Shown piece after piece: positions 1 through 5,050 of a stretch of DNA of 5,050 nt. The notes beneath the pieces are model-generated. The model did no database searches. It worked only from the letters and a program-made list of their open reading frames with translations, and was not told where the DNA came from. Origin of the DNA: Candidatus Bipolaricaulota bacterium (GTDB lineage Bacteria > Bipolaricaulota > Bipolaricaulia > Bipolaricaulales > Bipolaricaulaceae); the NCBI GenBank assembly GCA_015661965.1, contig DQVA01000246.1, positions 1 through 5,050 of the forward strand, given 5' to 3'. A program made the translations under genes and the position numbers. Every line of letters starts with the position of its first letter. Position 1 is the stretch's first letter.

Positions 1-746
1 CTGGGGGTCTTGCCCGCCAACAGCCCCTGCTGCAATTCCTCCCCCACCGTCAGAGTCAGGGAATCGAACCGCACGATCTCTTCCAGGTTCCCGTCCTGGG
101 AGAAGCGCAGCATCCGCCCCGCCAGGAGCTCCAATGCCTCCCCGGAAAACCTCCCCTCCTGGGCGGTGATCACCACCGGGAACGGGCCCTGGTGGGGATA
201 TAGCTCCCCGGCTAGGTCGTACACCACGATGCCGTACGCCCGGTTGCCCTGGTAGCGGCTCACGTAATAAAGCTCCCCCTTCTCCCCCCGGAAGAACACG
301 TCCTCCTGGGGGCTAGGGATTTCTCCCCGATACAGGAAGGACAGAAGTTCCCGGCGGTAAGCGGACTCCGCCGCTGGCACCGCCAGCTCCGAGAGCAGAA
401 ACGAGATGCAGCTTGTCAGGAGACCGAACAGCACGAACGGGACCAGGATACGCCGCAGGGGATAGCCCAACGCCTGGAAGGCGAGCAGCTCCCGTGCGGT
501 GGCAAGTCGTGACAAGGAGAGGAAAACGGCCAGCAATACCCCGGCCGGGATGGCCAGGGTGAGCACGCTGGGGAGCTTGAAGAGGAGCAACCTGAGCACT
601 TCCCCTGCCCCCGCCCCCCGGGCGAACAGGGCGTCGGAGAGCGACAGCACCAGCTCCAGCCCGATGAACACCAGGAACGCGAGCAACGCCAGCCCGAACG
701 TGGGCCACAGCTCCCGCCATAGATAGCGATCCACCTTCTTGAGCAC
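1..746 (-). CDS. lptF/lptG: LptF/LptG family lipopolysaccharide export permease (partial, C-terminus off the left edge)
   Basis: This is an inner-membrane subunit of the LptB2FG transporter, which extracts lipopolysaccharide and passes it to the periplasmic Lpt bridge. Translating the minus strand from a GTG at 746 gives 248 residues with no stop before the window edge. The start reads MLKKVDRYLWREL, the usual short cytoplasmic lead of this family. Three hydrophobic segments follow at about residues 14-36, 53-78 and 97-119. The loop after segment 2 contains RELLAFQALGYPLRRIL (85-101), matching the family's conserved cytoplasmic coupling region. From about residue 125 the sequence turns polar and strand-rich, as expected for the periplasmic beta-jellyroll domain. 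The remaining jellyroll and the last three membrane segments lie outside. LptF and LptG cannot be told apart from this half. No clear Shine-Dalgarno precedes the GTG, but a -10-like TAAGAT lies 5 nt upstream, so the message may be leaderless. The family call is firm; the exact start is less so. Confidence 0.9.
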   Translation of the reverse strand, partial: MLKKVDRYLWRELWPTFGLALLAFLVFIGLELVLSLSDALFARGAGAGEVLRLLLFKLPSVLTLAIPAGVLLAVFLSLSRLATARELLAFQALGYPLRRILVPFVLFGLLTSCISFLLSELAVPAAESAYRRELLSFLYRGEIPSPQEDVFFRGEKGELYYVSRYQGNRAYGIVVYDLAGELYPHQGPFPVVITAQEGRFSGEALELLAGRMLRFSQDGNLEEIVRFDSLTLTVGEELQQGLLAGKTP

Positions 747-751
747 ACACG

Positions 752-757
752 ATCTTA
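752..757 (-). promoter_or_regulatory. Candidate -10 element for the leftward lptF/lptG gene
   Basis: On the minus strand TAAGAT (fits TANNNT, 4 of 6 matches to TATAAT) ends 5 nt before the GTG start at 746. Transcription would then begin at or next to the start codon, giving a leaderless message. No good -35 hexamer is seen about 17 bp upstream, where the sequence is G/C only. It is one of the few AT-rich spots in this intergenic region, but the call is weak without mapped transcript ends. Confidence 0.35.
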
Positions 758-773
758 GCGGCCTATCGCGCCC

Positions 774-787
774 CCGGGCCAGCCCGG
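774..787. repeat. Short palindrome in the divergent promoter region (possible operator)
   Basis: CCGGGC, two bases (CA), then GCCCGG form a perfect 6-bp inverted repeat. It lies directly upstream of the candidate miaB -35 and roughly where the -35 of the leftward gene would fall, so a bound protein could affect both directions. Palindromes made only of G and C arise easily by chance in DNA of this composition, so a regulatory role is conjecture. Confidence 0.25.
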
Positions 788-816
788 TTGAGGGGCAGGG
801 GCGGGGGGGATATCTT
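788..816 (+). promoter_or_regulatory. Candidate sigma-70-type promoter for the miaB operon
   Basis: TTGAGG (788-793, 4 of 6 matches to TTGACA) is separated by exactly 17 bp from TATCTT (811-816, 4 of 6 matches to TATAAT). Initiation 6-8 nt after the -10 would fall at about 822-824, two to four bases before the miaB ATG at 826, giving a nearly leaderless message. It is the only promoter-like pair found upstream of the four rightward genes, whose junctions leave no room for internal promoters between coding regions. Confidence 0.45.
792..809 (+). other. G-quadruplex-like tract in the miaB promoter spacer
   Basis: Runs of 4, 4 and 7 guanines are separated by CA and C. The 7-G run can supply two G3 tracts, so the stretch meets the usual four-tract, short-loop pattern for an intramolecular G-quadruplex on the coding strand. 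It occupies most of the spacer between the candidate -35 and -10 of miaB. The G run could instead act as a Shine-Dalgarno for miaB, but its end lies about 15 nt from the ATG, which is too far to be good. Confidence 0.35.
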
Positions 817-820
817 CCCC
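806..820. repeat. Small inverted repeat around the miaB -10
   Basis: GGGGA (806-810) and TCCCC (816-820) are perfect 5-bp arms flanking TATCT, so the candidate -10 sits in the centre of the repeat. The repeat would not be in the transcript if initiation is near 823, which leaves a DNA-binding site as the possible role. The arms are short, G/C-biased and may be fortuitous. Confidence 0.2.
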
Positions 821-825
821 TGGCC

Positions 826-2127
826 ATGAAAGCTTGTGTGCTTACGTGGGGCTGTCAGCTCAACGCCCACCGCTCCGAGGAGATCGAGGGGGTGTTGGAG
901 CAGGCGGGATACCGGTTGGTGGACCGACCGGAGGAGGCGGACGTGGTGATCCTGAACACCTGCATGGTCCGCCAGCGGGCCGAGGAGAAGGTGATCGGCC
1001 GGGTGGGGGAGCTGGCGCGGCTGCGTCGCCAGGGCACCCTGATCGGGGTGGGGGGGTGCATGGCCCAAGGCAGGAAGGAGGAGCTGTTCCAGCTGGCCCC
1101 GGGGATCGACTTCGCCTTCGGCACCGCCGAAATCGCCCGGTTGCCGGAGCTGATCGACCGGGCCCGCCGGGGGGAGCGGCCAGGGCATTTCCCGGCCCCG
1201 CTGGGCTGGGAGCACCTGCCGGTGCGACGCAGGAGCCCGTTCAAGGCCTACGTCACCGTGGCCGAAGGCTGCTCCCATGCCTGCAGTTATTGCATCGTCC
1301 CCTTCGTGCGGGGCCCGCTGCGCTCCCGGCCGCTTCCGGAGATCCTTGAGGAGTTGCGGGAATTGGCCGGGGCCGGCTACCAGGAGGTCACCCTCCTCGG
1401 GCAGAACGTGGATGCTTACGGGAAGGACCTCGGGGACGGGACGGACTTCGCCTCGCTCTTGCGGGGGGTGGCCCGGGTGGCCATCCCCAGGATCAGGTTT
1501 ACCTCCTCCCACCCCGCCTACATGACGGAGGACACCATCGCCGCCATCGCGGAGGGGGGGAACATCTGCGAACACGTGCACCTGGCGGTTCAATCCGGAA
1601 GCGACCGCATCTTACGGGCCATGCGCCGAGGCTATACCCGGGACGGGTTCCTTCGGATTGTGGACCGCCTGCGAGCAGCGGTCCCCGGGATAAACATCAC
1701 CACCGACATCATCGTGGGCTTTCCCGGGGAGACGGAGCGGGATTTCGAGGATACCCTCTCCCTGATCGAGGAGGTGGGGTTCGGCACCGTGTATGTGGCC
1801 ACCTATTCCCCCCGCCCCTACACCCGGGCCGGGCAGCTGTCGGACTCGGTCCCCCGGGAGGAGAAGGCCCGCCGCCTGCAGGAGGTGCTGTCCTTGACCC
1901 GCAGGATCGCCCATGAGCTCCACCGCCGGCATATCGGGGATACGGTGGAGGTGTTGGTGGAGGGGTACCTACCGGAGAAGGCGCGCTATTATGGGAAGAC
2001 CCGGGACTTCCGGACGGTGCTGCTTTCGGGGGAGGAGAGACTGGTGGGCAAGTTCGTGGCAGTGCGGGTTGAGGCGGCGTCACCCGGGGCCATGGAGGGG
2101 AGCGTGGTGAAGGAGCCGGTGGCATGA
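826..2127 (+). CDS. miaB: tRNA-2-methylthio-N6-dimethylallyladenosine synthase (MiaB methylthiotransferase)
   Basis: MiaB is a cytoplasmic radical SAM enzyme that adds a methylthio group at C2 of i6A37 in tRNAs reading UNN codons. The 433-residue product has all three expected domains. The N-terminal methylthiotransferase domain binds the auxiliary [4Fe-4S] cluster through C10 (in TWGCQLN), C46 (NTCMVR) and C78 (GGCMAQ). The radical SAM domain has the CxxxCxxC motif at C149, C153 and C156, followed by IVPFVRG, and keeps VQSGSDRILRAMRRGYT (255-271). A TRAM RNA-binding domain spans about 371-433. The QLN signature and SYCIVPFVRG favour MiaB over MtaB or RimO. The length is near that of compact MiaB proteins such as the Thermotoga one. 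The ATG at 826 is chosen because the family begins just before the GCQ motif. A TTG at 739 would add 29 unrelated residues and overlap the divergent gene. It is the first gene of the rightward operon, and its TGA overlaps the next ATG. Confidence 0.95.
   Translation: MKACVLTWGCQLNAHRSEEIEGVLEQAGYRLVDRPEEADVVILNTCMVRQRAEEKVIGRVGELARLRRQGTLIGVGGCMAQGRKEELFQLAPGIDFAFGTAEIARLPELIDRARRGERPGHFPAPLGWEHLPVRRRSPFKAYVTVAEGCSHACSYCIVPFVRGPLRSRPLPEILEELRELAGAGYQEVTLLGQNVDAYGKDLGDGTDFASLLRGVARVAIPRIRFTSSHPAYMTEDTIAAIAEGGNICEHVHLAVQSGSDRILRAMRRGYTRDGFLRIVDRLRAAVPGINITTDIIVGFPGETERDFEDTLSLIEEVGFGTVYVATYSPRPYTRAGQLSDSVPREEKARRLQEVLSLTRRIAHELHRRHIGDTVEVLVEGYLPEKARYYGKTRDFRTVLLSGEERLVGKFVAVRVEAASPGAMEGSVVKEPVA
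2110..2115 (+). promoter_or_regulatory. Shine-Dalgarno of the PfkB-family gene, inside miaB
   Basis: AAGGAG lies 8 nt before the ATG at 2124, within the last miaB codons. It supports the start that overlaps the miaB stop as ATGA, and therefore translational coupling of the two genes. Confidence 0.75.
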
Positions 2128-3092
2128 TCCTCACGGTGACATTGAACCCCACCCTGGACAAGTTCTACTGGGTGGATCGGCTGCCGTTGTCGCTGGAGCG
2201 GGTGGAGGAGGAGATCCTGATCCGGGCCAGCAAGTCCTCCTCTTCGGCCGGGGGCAAGGGGATCAATGTATCGGTGTTCCTGGCTTGCATGGGCGTGGAG
2301 ACGGTGGCCATGGGTTTTTTGGCCGGGCACACCGGCCAGATCATTCTGCGGGACGTGCTGGCACGGGGGGTGACGGCCAACTTCGTGTGGATCGAGGGGG
2401 AGACCCGCACCAACGTGACCATCATCGAGCGGGGGCGGGAGTATCACCCGGTGAAGATCCACGAGGAGGGCCCTCCAGTGCTCGAACGGGCGGTGGAGCT
2501 GTTCCTCCGCAAGTATCAGCGGATGCTCAAGCGGGCGGAGTACGTGGTACTGGGCGGGGCATTGCCACCGGGGATCCCGGTGGACTTCTACCGGGAGCTG
2601 GCCACCTTGGCCCGGGAGGCAGGGGTGCGCACGGTGGTGCACGCCGGCGGGGCGGCATTGAAGGCGGCCCTGGAGGCCGGCCCCTACTTCGTGAAGCCGG
2701 ACGTGCGGGAGGAGCCCCAGGTGGCCGGCCTGCCCGCCAAAACCGAACAGGAGATCATCGCCGCCGGCAAGTACGCCCTCCGGAAGGGGGTACAGGCCTG
2801 TCTCGTTTCCCACCACGTCACCGGCGATCTGCTCATCACCCGCGAAGGGGTATGGGACTTGGAGGCGCGGGTGCCGCTATCCAAGTTCAAGAACCTGGTA
2901 GGGGCGGATGACGCGCTGGTGGCCGGGGTGCTGTACCGGCTGGCGGAGGGCGACCCCCTGTTGGAGGCGGTCAAGTTCGGCATGGCCGCGGCCATCGCTT
3001 CGGCGGAGATCGAGCCCAAGCTGTGTTTGGCCAAGCCGGCCATCGAGCAGGAGATGAAGGAAGTGGAGGTCGTTCGGAAGGAGGGGGGATGA
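2124..3092 (+). CDS. 1-phosphofructokinase / tagatose-6-phosphate kinase family (PfkB) protein with altered ATP-side motifs
   Basis: The 322-residue product belongs to the 1-PfkB/LacC branch of the ribokinase superfamily, soluble enzymes that phosphorylate fructose-1-phosphate, tagatose-6-phosphate or fructose-6-phosphate with ATP. The sugar-phosphate side is well kept: TVTLNPTLD (4-12), AGGKGINVS (42-50), MGFLAGHTG (63-71), GETRTN (92-97) and LGGALPPGIP (143-152). The nucleotide and catalytic side differs from the consensus. HAGGAAL (173-179) stands where DTSGEAL is usual, KPDVRE (191-196) replaces the KPNxxE motif, SHHVTG (229-234) replaces SxGxxG, and GADD (260-263) replaces GAGD, although the presumed catalytic base D263 remains. 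Length is normal and the frame is intact, so this is not a decayed gene. It overlaps miaB and the CBS gene by ATGA on both sides. It may be an active kinase with unusual specificity or a sugar-phosphate-binding sensor. Family membership is secure; substrate and activity are unknown. Confidence 0.88.
   Translation: MILTVTLNPTLDKFYWVDRLPLSLERVEEEILIRASKSSSSAGGKGINVSVFLACMGVETVAMGFLAGHTGQIILRDVLARGVTANFVWIEGETRTNVTIIERGREYHPVKIHEEGPPVLERAVELFLRKYQRMLKRAEYVVLGGALPPGIPVDFYRELATLAREAGVRTVVHAGGAALKAALEAGPYFVKPDVREEPQVAGLPAKTEQEIIAAGKYALRKGVQACLVSHHVTGDLLITREGVWDLEARVPLSKFKNLVGADDALVAGVLYRLAEGDPLLEAVKFGMAAAIASAEIEPKLCLAKPAIEQEMKEVEVVRKEGG
3078..3084 (+). promoter_or_regulatory. Shine-Dalgarno of the CBS-domain gene
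   Basis: AAGGAGG ends 4 nt before the ATG at 3089, inside the last codons of the kinase-family gene. It fixes the start at the ATGA overlap rather than at the GTG or other codons upstream in the same frame. Confidence 0.75.
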
Positions 3093-3523
3093 AGGCGCGG
3101 GAGTTCATGCGGCGAGACCTGACCTCGGTGGAGCTGGACGCCACCATCGCCGAGGTGATCTACCTCATGGAACAATCCGGCCTCTCCTCCCTGCCGGTGC
3201 TGGACGATGAGGGGGTGCTGGTGGGGGTGATCTCCGAGAAGGACCTCATCCGCGCCGCTCTTCCCGGATATCTGGAGATGCTCCACTCCGCCTCCTTCCT
3301 CCCCAGCCTGAACCAGCTCACCCGCCGACTGCAGGAGATGGCCGACCACCCGGTCTCGGAGTACATGCGCTCCGACGTGATCTTCGTGCGCCCAGACGAC
3401 GAGGACCTCCAGATCGCCGACACCTTGATCCGCCACGAGCTCAAGCAGATACCGGTGGTGGACGAGCAGGGGCATTTGGTGGGCGTGATCCGCCGGATCG
3501 ATCTCCTCTACCACCTGATTTGA
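3089..3523 (+). CDS. Stand-alone two-CBS-domain protein (Bateman module)
   Basis: The 144-residue soluble protein consists of a CBS pair and little else. CBS1 covers about residues 1-58: FMRRDLTSVELDATIAEV leads into LSSLPVLDDEGVLVGVISEKDL (32-53). A helical insert at about 59-87 (from LPGYLEMLHSASFLP onward) links to CBS2, about 88-144, with VSEYMRSD, a second IPVVDEQGHLVGVI (121-134) and a final RRIDLLYHLI. Such pairs usually bind AMP, ADP, ATP or S-adenosylmethionine and regulate a partner. No catalytic, DNA-binding or membrane domain is present, so this protein probably acts through another protein. The immediate candidate is the upstream kinase-family protein, whose stop codon overlaps its start. 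Annotations of similar proteins often say only 'CBS domain-containing protein'. The domain call is firm, while ligand and partner are inferred or unknown. Confidence 0.92.
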   Translation: MKAREFMRRDLTSVELDATIAEVIYLMEQSGLSSLPVLDDEGVLVGVISEKDLIRAALPGYLEMLHSASFLPSLNQLTRRLQEMADHPVSEYMRSDVIFVRPDDEDLQIADTLIRHELKQIPVVDEQGHLVGVIRRIDLLYHLI

Positions 3524-3524
3524 G

Positions 3525-5050
3525 GTGGAGTTCCTAGCCCTTGATCTGGAGACCACCGGGCTCGATCCCCAGCGGGATGAGATCGTGGAGATCGGCCTGG
3601 TGTGGTTCTCGGGAGGGGAACCGCAGGCCAGGCGGAGCTGGCTGGTCCGGCCGGCGAGGGCCGGTGAGGGCTTGGCCATCTCCGGGCTCAGTTGGGAGGA
3701 GCTTCAGGCCGCCCCCAGCCTGGAGGAGGTGCTGCCCCAGGTGCTGCCGGAGCTTGCCGGCCGTACGGTGGTGGCCCACAACGCCCCGTTTGACAGGGCG
3801 TTCCTGGTTGCCGGGGCCCGGCGGCTGGGAGTTGCCGTTCCCCACGCCCGCTGGGTGGATACCCTGAGCTTGGCCCGGGCCCTATGGCCGGGGCGGGCTG
3901 GCTATTCCCTGGAGGCGCTCCGGGCGGAGCTGGGCCTGGAGGCGGGTGGCCACCGGGCCCTTCCCGACGCCGAGGCCGCCGGCCGGGTATTCTTAGCCCT
4001 GCTCTCCCGGTTGGCTTCCCTTCCGGATGAGGCCCGGGCCCGCCTGTCGCCACAGCTGCCGGAGGAGGTGTGGGGGCTCCTGCCGGGGGCGGAGCTGGCG
4101 GGGGCGTTCTCCCGGTTGGAGTCCCGGCCCGGTTACTCCCGTCGCCCCACGCAACGGGCATTCGCCCAGGCCGCCCTGGCCGCCTTGCAGGAGGGGAAGG
4201 TGGGACTACTTGAAGCGGGGCCGGGAACCGGAAAGACCCTCGGGTATCTGCTGCCGCTCCTCCAGGTCCTGGCCCGGGAAGGGGGGAGGGCGGTGGTGGC
4301 CACCCGCACCCGTGCCCTGCAGGAGCAGCTGTGGCGGCATGACCTCCCGTTGGCCCGGGAGGCCCTGGGTTTTGAGCTTCCGGTGGCCTTGCTGAAGGGG
4401 AGGGAGAACTACCTGTGTCTGCGGCGGCTGGAGGAACTGCGGGGGCGCCTGGGAGCCGAGGAACTTTCCCCCCTCTTCTCCTGGGCTTCCCACACCGACA
4501 CCGGTGATCTGGACGAGGTTCTGCAGCTTGCCCCCGGGGCACGGGAGTTCCTCTCCCAGGTGCGGGACGTGCCGCTGCGCTGCGGGCGGGCGGCCTGTCC
4601 TTATTGGCGGGGTTGCCCCTCTCGGCTGGCACGGGACCGGGCCCGCAAGGCGGCCCTGGTGGTGGTGAACCACGCGTTGCTCGGGGCGGACCTGGCCCGG
4701 GAGGGTCGGATCCTAGGGCCCTACGACTACCTGGTGGTGGACGAAGCCCACGGCCTTCCGGATGCGCTGCGGGCCGCCCTGTCCCTGGAGCTGTCCCCCC
4801 ACGGGGTGCCGCACCTCCTGGGGGAGCTGCGGGAGGTGCTCCCTGCTGGATCGCGGCTGGAGCGGTTGCGGGGGCGAGTGGCCGCCATCCACCGGGAGTT
4901 CTGGCGGGCCTTGACCCCGCGCGTTCCGGAGGAGCCGACCCGGTTCGGCGAGCAAGACTTGGCGGGGACGGCTGGGCAGGCCCTGGTTGGGGGCTTGTAC
5001 GAGCTGGCCCGCGAGCTGGGGAAGGCGGCGGAGCGGGGGGAGGGGGAGGA
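3525..5050 (+). CDS. dinG: DinG-type protein: DnaQ-like exonuclease fused to Fe-S superfamily 2 helicase (partial, C-terminus off the right edge)
   Basis: This is a DNA-processing enzyme predicted to combine 3'-5' exonuclease and ATP-dependent helicase activity in repair or resolution of unusual structures. From the GTG at 3525, 508 residues run open to the window edge. The exonuclease domain (about 1-163) has DLETTG with D7 and E9 (Exo I), AHNAPFD with D90 (Exo II) and HRALPD with H143 and D148 (Exo III, DEDDh type). The helicase part has a Q-like YSRRPTQ (204-210), Walker A EAGPGTGKT (230-238), VVATRTRALQEQL (257-269), LKGRENYLC (290-298), VVNHALL (380-386) and DEAH (406-409). Cysteines C298, C353, C358 and C364 match the Fe-S ligands of XPD and E. 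coli DinG, including the Cx4Cx5C spacing. An in-frame TGA at 3516 makes the GTG the earliest start and D7 requires it. It lies 1 nt after the CBS stop with only a weak ribosome site, suggesting coupled reinitiation. The C-terminal helicase motifs are outside. Confidence 0.93.
   Translation, partial: MEFLALDLETTGLDPQRDEIVEIGLVWFSGGEPQARRSWLVRPARAGEGLAISGLSWEELQAAPSLEEVLPQVLPELAGRTVVAHNAPFDRAFLVAGARRLGVAVPHARWVDTLSLARALWPGRAGYSLEALRAELGLEAGGHRALPDAEAAGRVFLALLSRLASLPDEARARLSPQLPEEVWGLLPGAELAGAFSRLESRPGYSRRPTQRAFAQAALAALQEGKVGLLEAGPGTGKTLGYLLPLLQVLAREGGRAVVATRTRALQEQLWRHDLPLAREALGFELPVALLKGRENYLCLRRLEELRGRLGAEELSPLFSWASHTDTGDLDEVLQLAPGAREFLSQVRDVPLRCGRAACPYWRGCPSRLARDRARKAALVVVNHALLGADLAREGRILGPYDYLVVDEAHGLPDALRAALSLELSPHGVPHLLGELREVLPAGSRLERLRGRVAAIHREFWRALTPRVPEEPTRFGEQDLAGTAGQALVGGLYELARELGKAAERGEGE

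Noticed and set aside
313..750. Minus-strand open frames of 145 and 110 codons starting at 750 and 748
   Set aside because: Both are out of frame with the true LptF/LptG reading frame starting at 746; their arginine-, glycine- and serine-rich translations show no family features, while the third frame gives a clear permease.
739..825. Upstream TTG start for miaB at 739
   Set aside because: The extra 29 residues match nothing in MiaB, have no Shine-Dalgarno and would overlap the first codons of the divergent gene and the promoter.
763..1593. Long antisense open frame opposite miaB
   Set aside because: Shadow frame: histidine-, proline- and glycine-rich low-complexity translation, caused by high GC; miaB is beyond doubt on the other strand.
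2785..2910. Frameshift or decay as the explanation for the SHHVTG and GADD variants of the kinase
   Set aside because: The frame stays open and family-like on both sides of each variant, and the length is normal, so point substitutions are more likely than a frameshift.
2100..3530. Intrinsic terminators or internal promoters at the operon junctions
   Set aside because: Junctions overlap or are 1 nt apart, and no hairpin followed by a T run was seen.
2684..3679. 331-codon minus-strand open frame spanning the kinase, CBS and dinG genes
   Set aside because: It crosses three well-supported genes, has serine/arginine-biased composition and shows no domain.
3688..4632. 314-codon minus-strand open frame opposite dinG
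   Set aside because: Proline/glycine/arginine-rich translation typical of antisense frames in GC-rich DNA; dinG carries clear exonuclease and helicase motifs on the plus strand.
1..5050. Mobile elements, CRISPR arrays, tRNA or rRNA genes, phage-defence cassettes
   Set aside because: No transposase or integrase, direct-repeat array or RNA-gene signature was found; the window is filled by five conserved housekeeping-type genes. The DinG protein has the chromosomal repair architecture rather than the plasmid type IV CRISPR context.

Overview
The window is GC-rich bacterial DNA, almost entirely protein-coding. It holds one leftward gene at the left edge, a 79-bp divergent promoter region, and a tightly packed rightward run of four genes that leaves the window on the right. 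The leftward gene is an LptF/LptG-type permease of lipopolysaccharide export, which points to a two-membrane (diderm) bacterium. Very high G/C at third codon positions, GTG starts and possible leaderless promoters would suit a GC-rich, perhaps thermophilic, deep-branching lineage such as Bipolaricaulota (OP1/Acetothermia) or Deinococcota. That placement is a low-confidence inference.

Layout: 1-746 (-) is the N-terminal half of the LptF/LptG permease, whose C-terminus lies beyond the left edge. 747-825 is the only non-coding stretch; it carries candidate -10 elements for both directions, a short GC palindrome and a G-quadruplex-like tract. 826-2127 (+) is miaB (tRNA methylthiotransferase). 2124-3092 (+) is a 1-phosphofructokinase/tagatose-6-phosphate-kinase-family (PfkB) protein with an altered nucleotide side of the active site. 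3089-3523 (+) is a small protein with two CBS domains. 3525-5050 (+) is the 5' part of a DinG-type protein that fuses a DnaQ-like exonuclease to an XPD/DinG helicase with four iron-sulfur cysteines; it runs off the right edge.

The four rightward genes are joined by ATGA overlaps (miaB/kinase and kinase/CBS) and by a 1-base gap before a GTG start (CBS/dinG), so they are almost certainly one operon with translational coupling. Its contents are mixed: tRNA modification, sugar-phosphate (or sensor) metabolism, adenylate sensing and DNA processing. The kinase-CBS pair is the most likely functional unit, and its altered kinase motifs are the most interesting protein-level observation. There is no sign of a mobile element, CRISPR array, RNA gene or intrinsic terminator. 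Both partial genes (LptF/LptG and DinG) use GTG starts and have no stop codon inside the window, so simple ORF calling can miss them and report shadow frames instead.
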